Of a stretch of DNA of 64,000 nucleotides, positions 28,001 to 43,000 are shown in pieces. The translations under genes were made by a program, and so were the position numbers. How positions within the stretch are numbered: the stretch's first letter is position 1; the number at the start of each line of letters is the position of its first letter. The notes beneath the pieces were generated by a model. That model was not told the origin of the DNA. It ran no database searches and worked only from the letters and a program-made list of their open reading frames with translations. This DNA comes from Pelecanus crispus (taxonomy: Eukaryota > Chordata > Aves > Pelecaniformes > Pelecanidae), in assembly GCF_030463565.1 (NCBI RefSeq), contig NC_134649.1:36915044-36979043 (forward strand), given 5' to 3'.

Positions 28001-31000
28001 TTACTCCCATAGCTTAAGCAGTAATACAATCAGCACTGAGGATTAGAAGGTCCAGTGCTTACTACGTTGTCATGGTTTAGCCCCAGCCAGCAACTAAGCA
28101 CCACGCAGCCGCTCGCTCACTCCCCCCACCCCGATGGGATGGGGGAGAGAATCGGAGGAGTAAGAATGAGAAACACTCCTAGGTTGAGATAAGAACAGTT
28201 TAATAATTGAAATAAAGTAAAATAGTAATGCTAATAGTAACAGTATAATAATGATAATAATAATAATGATACACGAAGCAAGTGATGCACAATGCAATTG
28301 CTCACCACTCGCCGACCGATACCCAGACAGTTCCCGAGCAGTGATCGCTGCTCCCTGGCCACCCCCCCCAGTTTATATACTGAGCATGACGTCATATGGT
28401 ATGGAATAGCCCTTTGGTCAGTTTGGATCAACTATTCTGGCTGTGCCCCCTCCCAGTTTCTTGTGCGCCTGGCAGAGCATGGGAAGCTGAAAAGTCCTTG
28501 ACTAGCATAAGCAGTACTCGGCAACAACTAAAAACATCAGCATGTTATCAACATTCTTCTCCTACTAAATCCAAAACACAGCACTATGCCGGCTGCTAGG
28601 AAGAAAAGTAACTCTATCCCAGCCGAAACCAGGACATACGTACTGATCCACACGGTTGAATTTGAGAGACACAGGCAGATACATTTGGTGGCTGCAGTTT
28701 TAAAGGTTCAGCTGCCAGTGAATTTATACACTCCTGGTTACCCTCTATGGAGCACAGCCATCATGTTTCCAGCCAAAAATACTCCATTTGGAATGTGTCA
28801 GAAATATACACAAAGCTGCACAAACACTTCTGGTCCACCTGAAGGATACTTGGAAGAAACAGTAGTCAAATATTCCAACTATACTGGCCCCTCTCTGCAA
28901 GCAAACTGGAGCTTCCACACTTAACAGCCATTTAAGTAGGAAAAGCTCCGCCAAATGATGATCAATGCCAGGAATTTGAACACAACACAGTAAAACCATC
29001 CAAAATACAGCTTTCTGAGGAGACATTCTTGAGAATGTTTCTGAAAAATGCCAGTCTTGAATAAAGTTTACTCAGAATTCACCTGATCATCAAGGCTGAC
29101 TTTCTCCTCCTAGAGTTTTGATTTTCACACTCTGCAAATCCATGTATTTTGTCCCTAATTGTGCTATTCAACCATCTCTTTACACAGAATAGCTTCTGCC
29201 ATCAAGACTGTTGAGGCTTTTCACAATGAAAAAAAGGATGAAGAGGAGACAGAACACATTCCAATATTCCTGTGTGCTCATCTCTCTCCAGTACTTGGAT
29301 TCAAAAAGCATTAAGTATTGCTAAATCTTACTGGTTGGGGTGGGAGGGGGCAGGGAAGGGTGGGGGAAATGTGTGTGTTTTAAGTATATCTGTACTGGCA
29401 AACTCTTTAGGCATTATGTGCTATCAAGTTCCATGAGGTTTTCAACCACTAAAAAAGGGAACCTAAATACAATTTTTTAAACAGAGATTTAATGTTTGAG
29501 TATTGAAACTCCAGTCTGACTGCACCCAGTTTCCACTAATAAAAGTTACACCCTATGGATATCACACTTTATAATATACTTGTTCAAGTAAAACAGTTTG
29601 ATGCATTTTTCCTATGTATTTCATGTTAAGTGCTTTTGAAAGTAGACGAAAGCAAAGGTTACACGTTCTATCCGTACAGTACATAGCTAGTTCATAACTG
29701 CCATTTTCATACTAATTAATACACTACTTGACATGAAATGTGTTATCTGCTAAAACACTGACACAACCTGTATCACAACCTGCTTGGGCTTTAAATTACT
29801 TCATTGGTGCCATTTGCTGAACTACTATTTAAGCTCTTGCAGTATTTTCATTCTAAATCTTTTTCGTGAAGGACTGCTTTTACAAAGTTCCTAGAACCTT
29901 GGAGCGCTTTCTGTTCTTGTATTATTGGTTAAAATTGGATTATCCAATTAAAAAAAAAAAAAACTATGGCAAAGAAAACCTACATCTTCGTAACATTTAA
30001 TTTTTCAGTCAAAGCAGCTTTCTTTTAGATGATAAATTTCCACATTCACTAATAAATAATAACAGGAAATCACACCTTGGGAAAAATAACAGGAACCCTG
30101 AAATCAAATGCCTGATGTACAAATGCAGGTCATATAGGTCTACTCTCTCATGGCCTACTTGGGCAAGATGCAGGAATGGTATAAAGTGCATTTAGCCTCA
30201 GGAAAAATACCATTGCTGTGTTGCTCTAAAGAAATTCCTCTGGTTTCCACACAAGCAGCACCAATAAGATCCAGACTCATCCCACACTAAGTCCTTACAA
30301 GTGAAAGGAACCCGGAGAGAGAGTATCCTAAACTGTAATTTCACCTACCTCACTAAAACTGCCAGAAATAAAAAAATCATTTTAGAATACCATATCAAAC
30401 ACATACGCTGTTCAAGTAAAAAAAAAAAATTCTGCAAAGACATATTTTCTTACATAGCATTTCTACTGCGGAAACACCTAAAAGGTCAAGCTTGGCTAGG
30501 TGCCAGTATGCAAGAAGCTGTAACTGATTATGACCATGGCATATTTTGTAATGTCCAGTCACAGACCAGCATGTTCCAGTGGTGTTGCATATACATGTAA
30601 GGAGGACAGTGACAATCCTAAAGCCTTAAGACTGAAAAAAGATTCTAAATCTCACTTTCCTTCTCACCTAATTCTCTGTGAAACACCTTAGACATGAAGC
30701 ACTGACCATTAAAAAAGCAAACAGAAAATACACAAGCTCCTTTTGCACTGTATTTTGAACAGAAGAATCATCTTGTGATTTCTCCTGCTCAGAGACTCAG
30801 GAAACACAGATTTATTTCCTGTTTTATCCATACCCTATATCAACAACTTTGAAGAAGTAATTTAATACCTTTTGTGCCTTAGCCTCTCATCTGTAAAATG
30901 GGGTAACAGAATTCTTTTCCTCCAGTTGTCTATGAAATAATTTCAGATAGCAAAGTACTCAGAGCAAGGACTTCCATTTATACTGTGTACTCATACACAC

Positions 31001-34000
31001 CACACACTCAGCATAATGAGATACTGAGATGCAGATTTCAGTTCATGCCCTTTGGTGATATTCATAGTAACTAGTAAGTTTTAGAACAAATCCATAGTTT
31101 AAACTTTTTCTCTCTTTAAAAGGGGAGTGGTTTGTTGTTTGGGGGGCAGGGGGGTTGGTTTTTTGGTTGGTTTGGGGGGGGGGGGGGTGGTTAGATTTAA
31201 TTAACTATTTTTTTAGTCTACACTTCAGATAATAAAACTTTTCCAAACTGCCCAAGTAAAGTAATAAATCATGACACTTTTAAGGCTTGGTTTTCACCTT
31301 TGCAGTTACGCAAAACAGAAAAAATCCCATACACCTAAACAACTTCATTGATGCAGAGCTGATACACAGAAGCTAAGGCTTGATTATAAAAGAAAACAGA
31401 CACACAGTTTTCCACATTATAATCTGTGGATTATTTGTTTGAGTTCTTTTGATTAGTAATAAGGTATGAGGTTAAGTTATTATAATAGTACAATCAGGGT
31501 AACTGGTAATAAGTGCTGATATAAATTTGACAAGAACGATTTGAAACCTAAATTATAATCTACTGAGGCTTAGGGGAAAAAAAAAAAGAACTTACAAAGT
31601 TAATATGTAAAACATTTAAGGATGAACAACAGTCACATTTACAGTAGCAATGCACTGAGCTTTCCACAAGGTGATGTTCAAGACACAATTACAATCTAGC
31701 AGAAACAGGGTGTCAAGTTGGGTAAAATAATCATCTGGTCTGATTTTAGTGGCAGGGTGTATCAACTTTTCTCTTGATTTTTAAGTAAACAGTTAGCTTT
31801 GTGTAGTAATTTTACCATGATTGGACAGAAACCAAGCAAGTACAGCAAGTATTATCTGAACCCTATTCAATCTGTCTTAATCTGATGATCTTCATTACTC
31901 CAGCCCAGATCCTCCAAGGCATGAGACACACCAAATTCACTGCTTCCCTGTGTTCTGTAAAATGATGAATAAAAAGCTTCAGAACTGATTTCTCTATTTA
32001 CAAATACACCTGTGTCACATCAAGGTATACACACTCCCAGAAGGAAAGCAATCATACTAGGCTTTTATTATTTCCTTTTGAACACTACCATGAATTCCTT
32101 TTTCCTTCCACCTCTAACTTAGTCAAAGCATAAAATAAAATGTAATTAGTTGAAAGAGAAAGGACTCAAATGAAAATTACCAATCAGATTTAGTCTTCAC
32201 ATGGCCACTACCTGGTACTGTTTTCTTTTCACATTGTCTTCTCACATAATTTTCTAAAATAATGCCAGATAAACTGGTTTGCACTGAAAAAGTTAAACTG
32301 AAACCCATCATCCAATAAATGAAATTTATTCAGTCTCATACAGTATCTGTAAAAAAAAAATGAACACTTCTGCCTCTGATACATATCTTTAAAGAAGGAA
32401 ATACACAATTGGTTCCAAACTTTTATAACCACATACTAATGCACAACAGTACGAAAATGAAAAAAGGAGTATTTCAGGTTGTTAATACATGCTGAAGATA
32501 AAAATGTAAAACTTTTTTCCCCGGTTATAATGTCCCCTAGACAAATGTATCTATTTAAAATGTACAATTATGTGAAATGCTTTAAACACTTTAAAATGCA
32601 GAGCTGTTCAAATACTACTTAACACATGAAAAATATACAGCAACTTCACTCTGACTACTTGAAGTTCCCATTAATAAAGTTACAATCCATGGATCTCACA
32701 CTTGATAATGCATTTGAAAAGGAGACAACTTGAAGAAATCCATTAAGCTGGAAGACCCTAATCATCACACAGGAGTTCACACTCTTAAAAAAACAACCAA
32801 TTACAAATACAAAGGTCTGAGACTGTGAAGCAGTTTGGCCACTGTACAGTAACTCACCAAATTGCTGTTCACTTGGCATGTATAGATATTTACCTGAAAA
32901 TACATAACTACTACTCTTTCTGCCTTGAAAAGGTTAAGAGATAATACTGAAATACAGAAAGTATGACACTAATAATATAAGTAGTATCTTTACTTAAAAT
33001 ACTGTAAAGCAAAAAAAAAATATTTGAAAAAGATCACACTCTTCTTAAATGAAATACTTCTATGACATCGATAGTCACAGTGATTTTTCTGAAATCAGAC
33101 ACTTTCACCCTAGACCATAAGATTGAAGCGATTTGAAATGGAAGTATTTCCTGTCCACTCACTGCCAGTTTCTGTTCCCAGAGTGATATAACAGATGACA
33201 TCCAGTACAATAAATTCTTTTATTAACCATAAATTTGAGACTGCTTTAGGGATTTGAAGTGTTCAGTTTCATGCTGAAAAAATGTAATGTTATCCACAGA
33301 CCATCAGCATGTGTAACAAAAACAGAGCCACAGGTTACACGACTTTGATCAAATTATGAAAAAAATTCTTTTGAATGTAAAAATACTTGAAAAAGCATTT
33401 ATAATAATTTTAACCTCTTAAAGAGCCACGCACACTAACTCATCTTTTTCTGTAGGAAACAATCACTTCTAACAAAAAAGTCTCTATACAGAAAGTCAAT
33501 ACCATGAACAAGTTTCCTTCCAGCAGTCATCTTATTTACGAAGCCAGAACTGCAACATAAGTTTTAAGAGCTTAACCATTTCAATACACAGATTAAAAAG
33601 TTAAACTGAACCTCTATTTCTCTCAAACTTTTACTTGACTTCCTTTTATCAAAGTTAAACTGAATATATAAATAGCTAATCCTAAAACATTGAACAGGAA
33701 GATAAATACAATACAGAATATAAAACTCTCTCAGTTTAAACCTTCATCTCTATTAAAACAAAATCACGTTATTGTAGTAAATTGAGAAGTAGATCCAAAG
33801 ACTAGCAAGTTTCACTTCCAATACAAATAACTTACAACAGGAATACTACTTGGATGTGATTGTAAAATACAAACATGGAAACAGTTCTTTTCCCTGTTGA
33901 AACAAAACGTAACGATACTGGGGGGAGAAGGGGGAGATCATACCTATAACTACAAATCAACTTTCCACATACAAGCATGCAAATAAACTACTGGAGTTTA

Positions 34001-37000
34001 CGTATTGCTAACTTCTGCGGTTGAATGGAATACAACAAACAATAACTAAAACTTATACACCAAATGTAATGTGGCTACACTGAACAACAGTCATCCATAT
34101 CTATCAGCACTGTTAGATGATACCAGGCATCATTCTATCACTTATTTTGTGGCTTTGATTCCTACATTTACTGCCAGAATGTAATAAAAAGGAAGTTCTG
34201 CCCTTGCAGCTCATTGTTGAGTGAGCTGAATGTCCCATTTTCAAACCTCTGCATGACATTTCACGGCTAGTGGTCCTTATTGAAAGAGAGCCCCAAAAGT
34301 GAATGGCATGATTAGTGAATTACTCTTACAAATGCAACTATATGGAGAAACCTAAGCTATCCCAACTTGCATTATTCCTAACTAATGAATAAAAGATAAA
34401 GGTTTTGTTGTCATTGAAGCTCCGAAGCAGCATAGAATAATAACTTTTCACCTGTTACTGGTCAGGCCGAGTTAGTTTGTTTTGTCTTTTTGATTCTTAT
34501 TTTAACGTTTTTTGTGGTTAACCTGTTGCTCCTGTCAGGAGGTAAACTAAGGTAAAGATAATCATTAAACACCACCAACAAAATTTGCTGAAAAAATGTA
34601 AGCAATAAAAGCAAAGCTGTAACTGTTTTGGAATAGATCGTGTTACTGATTCTTTGAAAAGTATCTTAGCTAAATATTTTGTATTATACAACAGAAAAAG
34701 CAAAAATTATATATTCTTTTGTAACAAAAGCATCAGGCTATACATCTGGCCCCTCCTTCTTTTGGGGCTGCTAATACATGCCTTGTGAAGCAGTATCAGG
34801 AGGCCTCAAATAAAATTCTGATGCAGTAAATAAAATCAAAGCTCCTTATAAATGGGGAATAATCCTTAACTATACTCTGTAACTATACAAATTTGCTCAT
34901 AGATACTGCACTAATAGGAGATGCTGTCTTCAGAGCAAGGTCAGAAATAGAGAGTTATGTAAGATCTAGCGGGTCATTCTGTAATTTTAGGGGTAATCTA
35001 CCCAAATTCCATTCAAAAACTGTAGGCTGTATAGTGAAGCCCCCCCCTCGGGTTACAAATGAATACACTACTCTTCATTTCCTGGCAGGAAGGGTCGTAT
35101 AGCGTTACTGTGCACTCTGTATTCCACCACAGAGTTGGCTGCATTTCAACAGACGCTGAAGTGATTTCTGAAACATTACCATCTTCTTGCTTGTGGAAAA
35201 ATTCACTGTTTAAAAAAATGTTCACATGAAAAATCTTGTATAATTTAAAGTTTCATATATGCTCAGTATACTAACCTCAAACTCTTTTGATGAGATACTT
35301 TTTTAAAGGTATCTAAATTAACACACCTCAAGAGTGGAAATTTTAAAAGTACCTGAACAGTTACATGGAACATTGACTTAATCACAAAATTAGCTTAGGG
35401 ATTTCCTGACTCCCTTGTCCAGTCCTTGGCTCTTCCTTCATGCTGTAGTTCACCACTTCTGAACATATACTTAACATAACTGCAATTCATTTTATCCATG
35501 TCATCGAAATGATCCCAGTTGTGAAAAGAAAAAAAAAAAAAAAAAGGGATACTTTCAATTCAAACTGTTTTAATAATGTGATTTGCAATGCAGCTCACAA
35601 ACAGGTGCATGAAAACAGGTCAGGATGGAAGGGCAAACAGCAACGCCAAAGTGGGAGGAAGCAGATGGGAATGAAAATTTCACTAACCAGCTTCACTGCT
35701 GAGTCAATATAAAATGTAACTACACCCTAGGCCACAAAAGAGAACAAATCCCATTGAAAGTTAATAGGAGTTAGGGCACTCTATTCTTTTTCAGAATCCC
35801 ACTCCAAGCTTCTAAGGATCTGCTCACATTTACAGGGTGAGGCTTAAATCACCCATTTATACCCCATATCTCTAAGACTTCAAGGGGAAGCCCAGCACAA
35901 GCTTGAAAACTTTGCTAAAAAGGTTTGCGATTCAGCAACGCCCCCTTCCCACACCTTATTTAAAGCTCATCCAGACAGAGCAGTCTTTATGTTCAGAGTA
36001 AACTGCACAACTTACTAGTTCCAACTTCCATCCTCGTTTTGTTACTACTGCCTATAATTAGGGGCAAGCCCAGACAGGGAGATAACATTGATCCCCTTAG
36101 AAATTGGAGGAATATGAAGCAGGGCACACAGGCTTTACAAGGGCTTTGAGACAAGATAAAGACTGGCACCTGAATAGTTCAGACAGGGGAAAGGGATGGA
36201 ATTCTTCATTGCCTGGGCAGCTGTACCCAACATTACTATGGTACTTTGAGGCGGGGCAGGAAATCTATCCCTAAGGGCCTGTTTGTAAAAGAAGTTATTA
36301 CTGCGTGATAAACTAAGATGTAACTTTACAGCGCACTACCCACTCTATGACAACACACTACGTGGTTTGCTCCAGGACACACCTACACAACACTGAGATT
36401 GAAGACAGCTATTACAAGAAAGCCTAAGCATCAGAAATTGCTGTGCTGGCAAACTGCTCCGCTTTGGATGAGCCATGAACGCAAGCATGGTGCCCCGCTA
36501 ACACAGCAGTCCTGGTGTTCAGCTCCTTGGCTCCCAGTTAGTCCAGCTGTCTGCAGCACTGCCCTGTGCTGAGAAGATGCACCCAAAAACTCTCCACATG
36601 GGACATTACCGTGGAAGTGAACTGCTTGCGTCCTAGTTTAGCGGGCAGTAATATTCCCATCTGGCTGCTTCTGTGTGTAGATAAGAGGCTTGTTTTCACA
36701 AGCGTGCAAAGCACGCAGCTGTTGCACTGAAGCCAGTCACAGCTGTTTAGCGCTGGGTAACCACAAAGCGTCAAGCCACTTGAGGTATAAAAGACAAAAT
36801 CCCATCAGAACTGAAGTCCAAGTTTTTGCCACTGATTTTAACAGGTAGGATTTTAGCTCTTTAAAAAAAACCCAACAAACAACAGAAACAAACCCACTCA
36901 ACAAAGCCCTTAGCATTCTATGTTTAAAAGGAAAACAGACTGGGGTGTTGTTTCCACAAGTAGATGACAAATAGAGGCCTCCATATAGTTTGTTTAAATC

Positions 37001-40000
37001 ACTGTATAAAATAAAAAGATAATGTGACTATTGAAAGTCTCTCAAGTTGTATTTTTTTATGCTTTCTGATTCCAGGCCAGTCACACCTGGAATACCTATG
37101 TTTAACTGAGCAGCTGATAGCTTCTAGTTTTAACAATTTAGAAGATTGTTTAGCTCGAAACAGTAAATCTCATACTATGCCTTCCTACTAGCTAAACTAA
37201 ATTCACACACAATTTTAACCTGCATTATTAAAAAAAAAAATTCATTCTCTTTTAGCCTGTAAAATTAAAATTATAAAAAAGGGGACTTTTACAAATCACA
37301 TTACTCTTTGGAATTTTATATGCAGATACACGAAACTGAACTTCACTATGGACATGCAAACACACAAAAAAACCCCTTCCTTTCTTGAATCCCAGAATCT
37401 AACCCAATAGCTTGTTTTAATCTTGCAGTTCTACAACTTTAAAGGAAAATATTAGAAACATACATAAATATTTTTGTTACAAATACAGAACTCAAGAAAA
37501 TAAGTTTATTTTATAAAGGTAGCGTGTATTTTAAGTGACAATATTATGAGTTTGGGATTCCCATGGAGGACTAAAATCCTCCATTTGAAAATACAAAGCA
37601 AAATTAATTAGAAAACACAGTTTGAGTGAAAAGTATTCTTGCAAAGAGTTCTTAGAAAGGATCACCTTGAATGCGTTTGATACTGAGGAGACGCCATAAC
37701 TTTTCTTCACACAAAAGCAGTCATCAACAGAGCACAACCAGATGTTAAGTTTTCTTTTCTTAGTTTCTGTAAACCTCTGTGACCTCCCTCAAATTAAAAA
37801 AGGGAATAGCATTTTTAAAGCCACAGGAGCTATCATTAGTGAAGCATTCTAAGGATTTTCATTAATTCATAGCCAGCCAACCAGGAATTTTCCCACAGCC
37901 GTATACAAAAAAAGTCGGAGAAGTCACTGATTGCTTGGTTGGATTTGAATGTAGTCAGAAGTAAGATCAGAAATATCTAGTCCCTCCCACTGATACAAGA
38001 GTGAAGAACATAGGGAAGGTCAGAAATTAAAACCTAAGTCTGCCCACCAACTATGAGGAAAATCCAGCATTGCTGTATTACAGGGGGTATAGAAATGGTT
38101 ATTACATACAATTTTCTGAGGTAAGAGAATCGTATAGCTAGATCAATAGAAATCAATTACTTGGAAGCCTTCACATGCAGTTCCAAGCAGAACTGCATGC
38201 CTATCATCTCCATGTAGCAGCCTCAAGACTTTGATGTTGTCTAGTTGTTAGTGTAACAGCCACCGTTTATAGCAACTTATGATCCAATACACATCTTTAG
38301 TTAGAGCCCTTTGAACTCTGCAGGCTCCTCTTTTGACCCTTATAGCTTCTGTCAACCCAGGGTTCCAGCACAGAAGGAGCATGTACTTTCAATGTTAGAT
38401 CATCAGAATACAAAGGTGACAGCAGAACAACGCATTTCAACAGCACTTCCCTCGAAGACATTACAACGACCTCTGCTTTGCTGTGACGCATTACGCTCTG
38501 TACAGCATTTGTAAAGGAAAAGGAAAAGGCCAGGTACAGACACAAAGATTGGCAGCTTGCTGACTCCATGCTGCCAACAAGAAGGTGCATCTGTCAACAC
38601 AGAGGTCATCATTTCACAGCCACCTCTCTACACCGACCAATCACCAAGTGGCACAAATTTGATTCAGATCAGTCTGAATCACACAACTCTAATTCTGTTG
38701 AACTAATCAGAACATACGTTTCAGAGTTTAGGCTTTCAGAACTGCAAGAAGAGAGGTGATACCTGATCTAGCATGCAATCTCCTAGAACAAAGCTACCTC
38801 TCACATTTATGTGGGCACATCAGAATTAAGCAGCATGACATATCCCAAACCCAGTTACTGTCTTGCTGAGTAACAGCCCAAGACCAGATCTGCAAGAGTA
38901 AGAAAAATAAAGGGTGCTCATGCACCTACAGCTTTAAACTTAAGAGGCAACATGAAGAAAGATAACATGCATTTAACAAATTGCTATGACATACATTCCA
39001 TATGTTCAATATCCATTTATGTACTACTGATAGATTTTGATGCTTTATTGAAGAATGTTGCTCACTTGCCTTGTAGACAGCATCAATGTGTTTTGCATGC
39101 AGCAGGTGAGCTATCAGTCTTTTTCTTCCTACCTGCCCTAGAAGTGCACAGCCCTCTCCCAAAAGGTCTCGATGACTATTCAGAGGTACAGTGTCCTACC
39201 AGTGAAATGAAAGAGCAAGGATTCTTCGGTCATCTAAAAGAAACCAATCCCTATCCCTTACGTTCTGCATCATGCACACCTGCAGGCTGATACTTAAATT
39301 AATCTTGTTGTACTCCTTATTTCATCTCTACATAAACCTACTCAAAAGGTTTTGCTAGCCATGATTCCAGCCCTAATCATTGATAACATGCTAAGAAAAG
39401 AATTTCATACTTAACTCTTTCAACCTGGTCATTATAGATTAAGGAACTCATCTAAGGTCAGTAATGGATTGTTTAACTCAGGTTCGAGGAGGAACAGGAG
39501 TTTAATGTACTGGATAGCTCTGGCAGGAGCAGACAACTGCTTTTCTAAGCCACTAGATGGAATTCATCCACCTGTTTGAAGATATTCATAACCTACTGCC
39601 TAAAAAAGCCCACCAAAGAATGGAGAGGGCTTAAAAAGTACAAAAATAGCCACTTAATATGTGCCCTTTACAAGAATCTAACACAGCATTTTGAGTTTTA
39701 AATGTATGAAAAATGCTCATCAACAGCCAAGAGATGAGGGAAAATGTGTATGACTATTGAACACGATACCAAATTAGGATGCAGACACTTCCTAGCCACA
39801 GAATTAGCTTCCTTTTGCTATCCCCTTACCACCTGATTGATGTGCCAAGAACAGAGAACCAAGAGCCAGTGTTCTGGAATACCCATGGGACTTTTGCACC
39901 ATTATCAGCACAAGGAGTAATAAAACAGGATGTCTGGAACAATTCTTTGAAGCCAGTAGTGATGTAACACTGCAACAGCCTTCAAGTGAAACAGAACTCC

Positions 40001-43000
40001 AAAGAATACAATATATCCCAAAACATGTGCTGATGCTTGCGAAACCTCTAATCCAAGCTTTAATTATTTTTAATAATCAGTTCAAACTTTGAGAGAACAA
40101 ATCCTTACCTGCACATGTAATTTCCTTCACACTCTTGGAATCCACCCATTCAGTGGTGAGAGGTGACAGCAAGAATAGAATAATGATGCGACTTGTACAT
40201 GTGGCTTCATGTACTATTGCTTATACTACCTTTTAAAATGTTGTCATTAACATGTCTGGATGTGCTCTTGTGAGGCTTCCTCAGTGGGTTCCTGAAGTTT
40301 GTTAGTTTGGGGTTTTCTGATGGGTTTGGGTTTGTGGTTTTTGGTTTTTTTTTAAAAAGACAAATCTCTGGAATTTGTTCTTTGAACATCCTCTAGTTGA
40401 CCTGTCCAGGTGACTTGTTCTAGAACTTATTCCAGACTCATCAGTTGCACCTCATCTTGTTCTGGTTTTACCATGACAGGCTCCTCTGGTACCATTTCTG
40501 CCTCTTCTGCCTCCAACTCTGCTCTGTTTGGAAGTCTAAAGACCATACTTTGGGCAGGGATGAGAATTCAGTCAAACTGCACAGGTATGACTGATAGTTA
40601 CTGCTGGACTGGCAGCTACCCTAACTTGCCATGTCATAAATGTTTCACTTTTTCATGCTCTTTCTACTAGATGGGCTCTAGCTTAACCGACCTCCAACAA
40701 TTTCTCTGAGGTACTGGTAAAACACCAGAAGTTTATTTCCTCAGAATCATGTTCTTCATTGCAGTCACACTGTAAATTAACCAGAAGCCCACTGCTGTTC
40801 TTCAGTCAAGAAACAGTGCATTTGGACAGTATCTCCTAGGGGTATTTGACTGGTAGAACCAAACAGAACAGGCCCCATGAACAGAGGGGTTAACACACCA
40901 GGTATCAGCTAGCCGCCCGAGTGCTGGTGGCAAATGAAGTAATTTTTAAGACAGAAAGCTTGCAAGCAGAGACCCATTGAAAGCTGGTATTAGTAGAAGA
41001 CTTAGCAAAAACTTAACACTGATACAGAGTCATCAGATGCATCTTCACCATAACGTAGGTTACTCCAGGCCCTTTTTAAAAACAAAACTCAGGCCCTTAT
41101 GTATACACATGACCAACCAAGAAAGTCTGTGTTCAACCCATTTTTAAGCCAGATGTAAAAACACTGCTGATAGGCTAAAGCCAAAAACAGTTAAGAACCT
41201 ACAAGTATAAAGTATTTACGAACATTAAAAAATACAACATTAAGAATTCATATATTTATAAGAAATAGGTTTACTGATAATTTTCTGAGTTTTGGTGCAA
41301 ACAAGAATTTGTAAGATAGAACACTTGATGTATATAGACCCAGAGAAAACTGGACATCCACTGCAGTTTAGTAAGAAACACTTCTTAACTGTACTTTCCT
41401 CTGTTCCTTAATATTTACTGTCTACGGAGTTTGACTCACTTCCAAAAATTACACCTGCTTGTTTTATACCAGTACACCCATTTGATAAGGGACATTTTCT
41501 CTGATCCACTGAGGTCAACAATACTTTTTTATAAATCCAGAAATTATGCCTTAGATATGATCTTGAAAGTACAATTTAGTAAGTAAAGAAGCTTTAAGCA
41601 TGTTAAAGTATACATATATACCCTGGCTTGGCTGGCACAATTTTGGATAATCAAAGTGATAAGATATATGTTTCTGTTAAATAAATATTGCAGTAAAACT
41701 ACCGCAATGCGTCTCTCCATTACTGGCATAAGCGTGTATTCACTACTTTAGTAAGTATGTAGCTGGTTAAAGCCTCAGAGAAAATCATGTAGAAGCTCTG
41801 GGTGTCAAGATGGGCGACTCCTATTGAGGACAGCTGGAAAAGAAAAATAGCTAGACAACGTACAATTGTAAAACTGTATGTAAAAATATGTATGTGTAAA
41901 AGGATAAAATCCTTTTTGAAGTTTGCACTTAAATTTTCATCCTTAAATAAAGTCTCACATTACCATAACCTAAAATTAGGTAATTAATGTGTACTGATCT
42001 AGCCATAGTTCCTTGTTTTAAGTTACTGTAACTTGCACTTCCATAAAATATTTTTTCATAATTAATATAGGAAGAAGGATATAACAAATAAACATCCATC
42101 AATGTATCTGATATAACTTTGATGTGTTTTTCTAGGTGTGATGTATTTATGCATAATGTTCATTTTTAAATGTAAAAACAACGCATGGTATAGAAATAGC
42201 AGCATTAACCTAAAGTTTCTTTAAAAAAAAAAAAAACCATTGTATTTCAAACACACTTCATTATACTGGTAGCAGTATATATAAAAACAAAGCAATATAC
42301 TTCAAAAATAAAAAATATTTTTACTTTTGAAAATTAAAAATGGTACTCAAGCTTAACAGTTCTCCAATAATGCTTCATGCTCCTCTTCTCTTGTTTGCTT
42401 CCAAAAAACGTGCTAAATCTATGGGTAAAATTCAGCCTTTGAGCAGAATTAAGCAGACAGGTTCACATCAAAGCTTTGTTTCATCATCTTTAGACTGATC
42501 TGTTGGAAAAGACAGCTGGTCCTTATCAAGCACCCTTTAAATGTTGCAGTTTTAATTAAGTAACATCCATGTTATATTAACATTACCAAATAATTAACTA
42601 AATAAAAGCTAGTATCATCTAATCATGACTGCTTGACATCTTTTCACCAGTGGACTATAAAGTATTAATCTATTAAACCAGAACTTGTTCTTAAATCAGT
42701 GTCTCAAGATTTTAAATTAGCAAGTCTGATAAAGTAGTTACTACACTTCCGCTTGCTCAAAAGCAGATTTTGGGGGAGAGTAAGGCAGGGAGCGGACCTC
42801 GACATCTAAACTAAGGGACATGATCTAGAGAGGAAATTAATCAAATCTGTGACACTCCTAAGAGACTTCAGCTGCAGAAATCTTGTTAGGTCAACAGGTT
42901 ATGAATTAGCATCATATTCAAATTTCCTAATTTCACACCAACATACAAGGAAATATACTTTTTTGTTGTTAATGCTTAAGAGTTAGTTTTAAGTACATAA

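Noticed and set aside
28586..28924. 112-codon plus-strand open frame overlapping the LTR end
   Set aside because: It starts inside the solo LTR and runs into unique sequence. No viral or cellular protein is recognisable.
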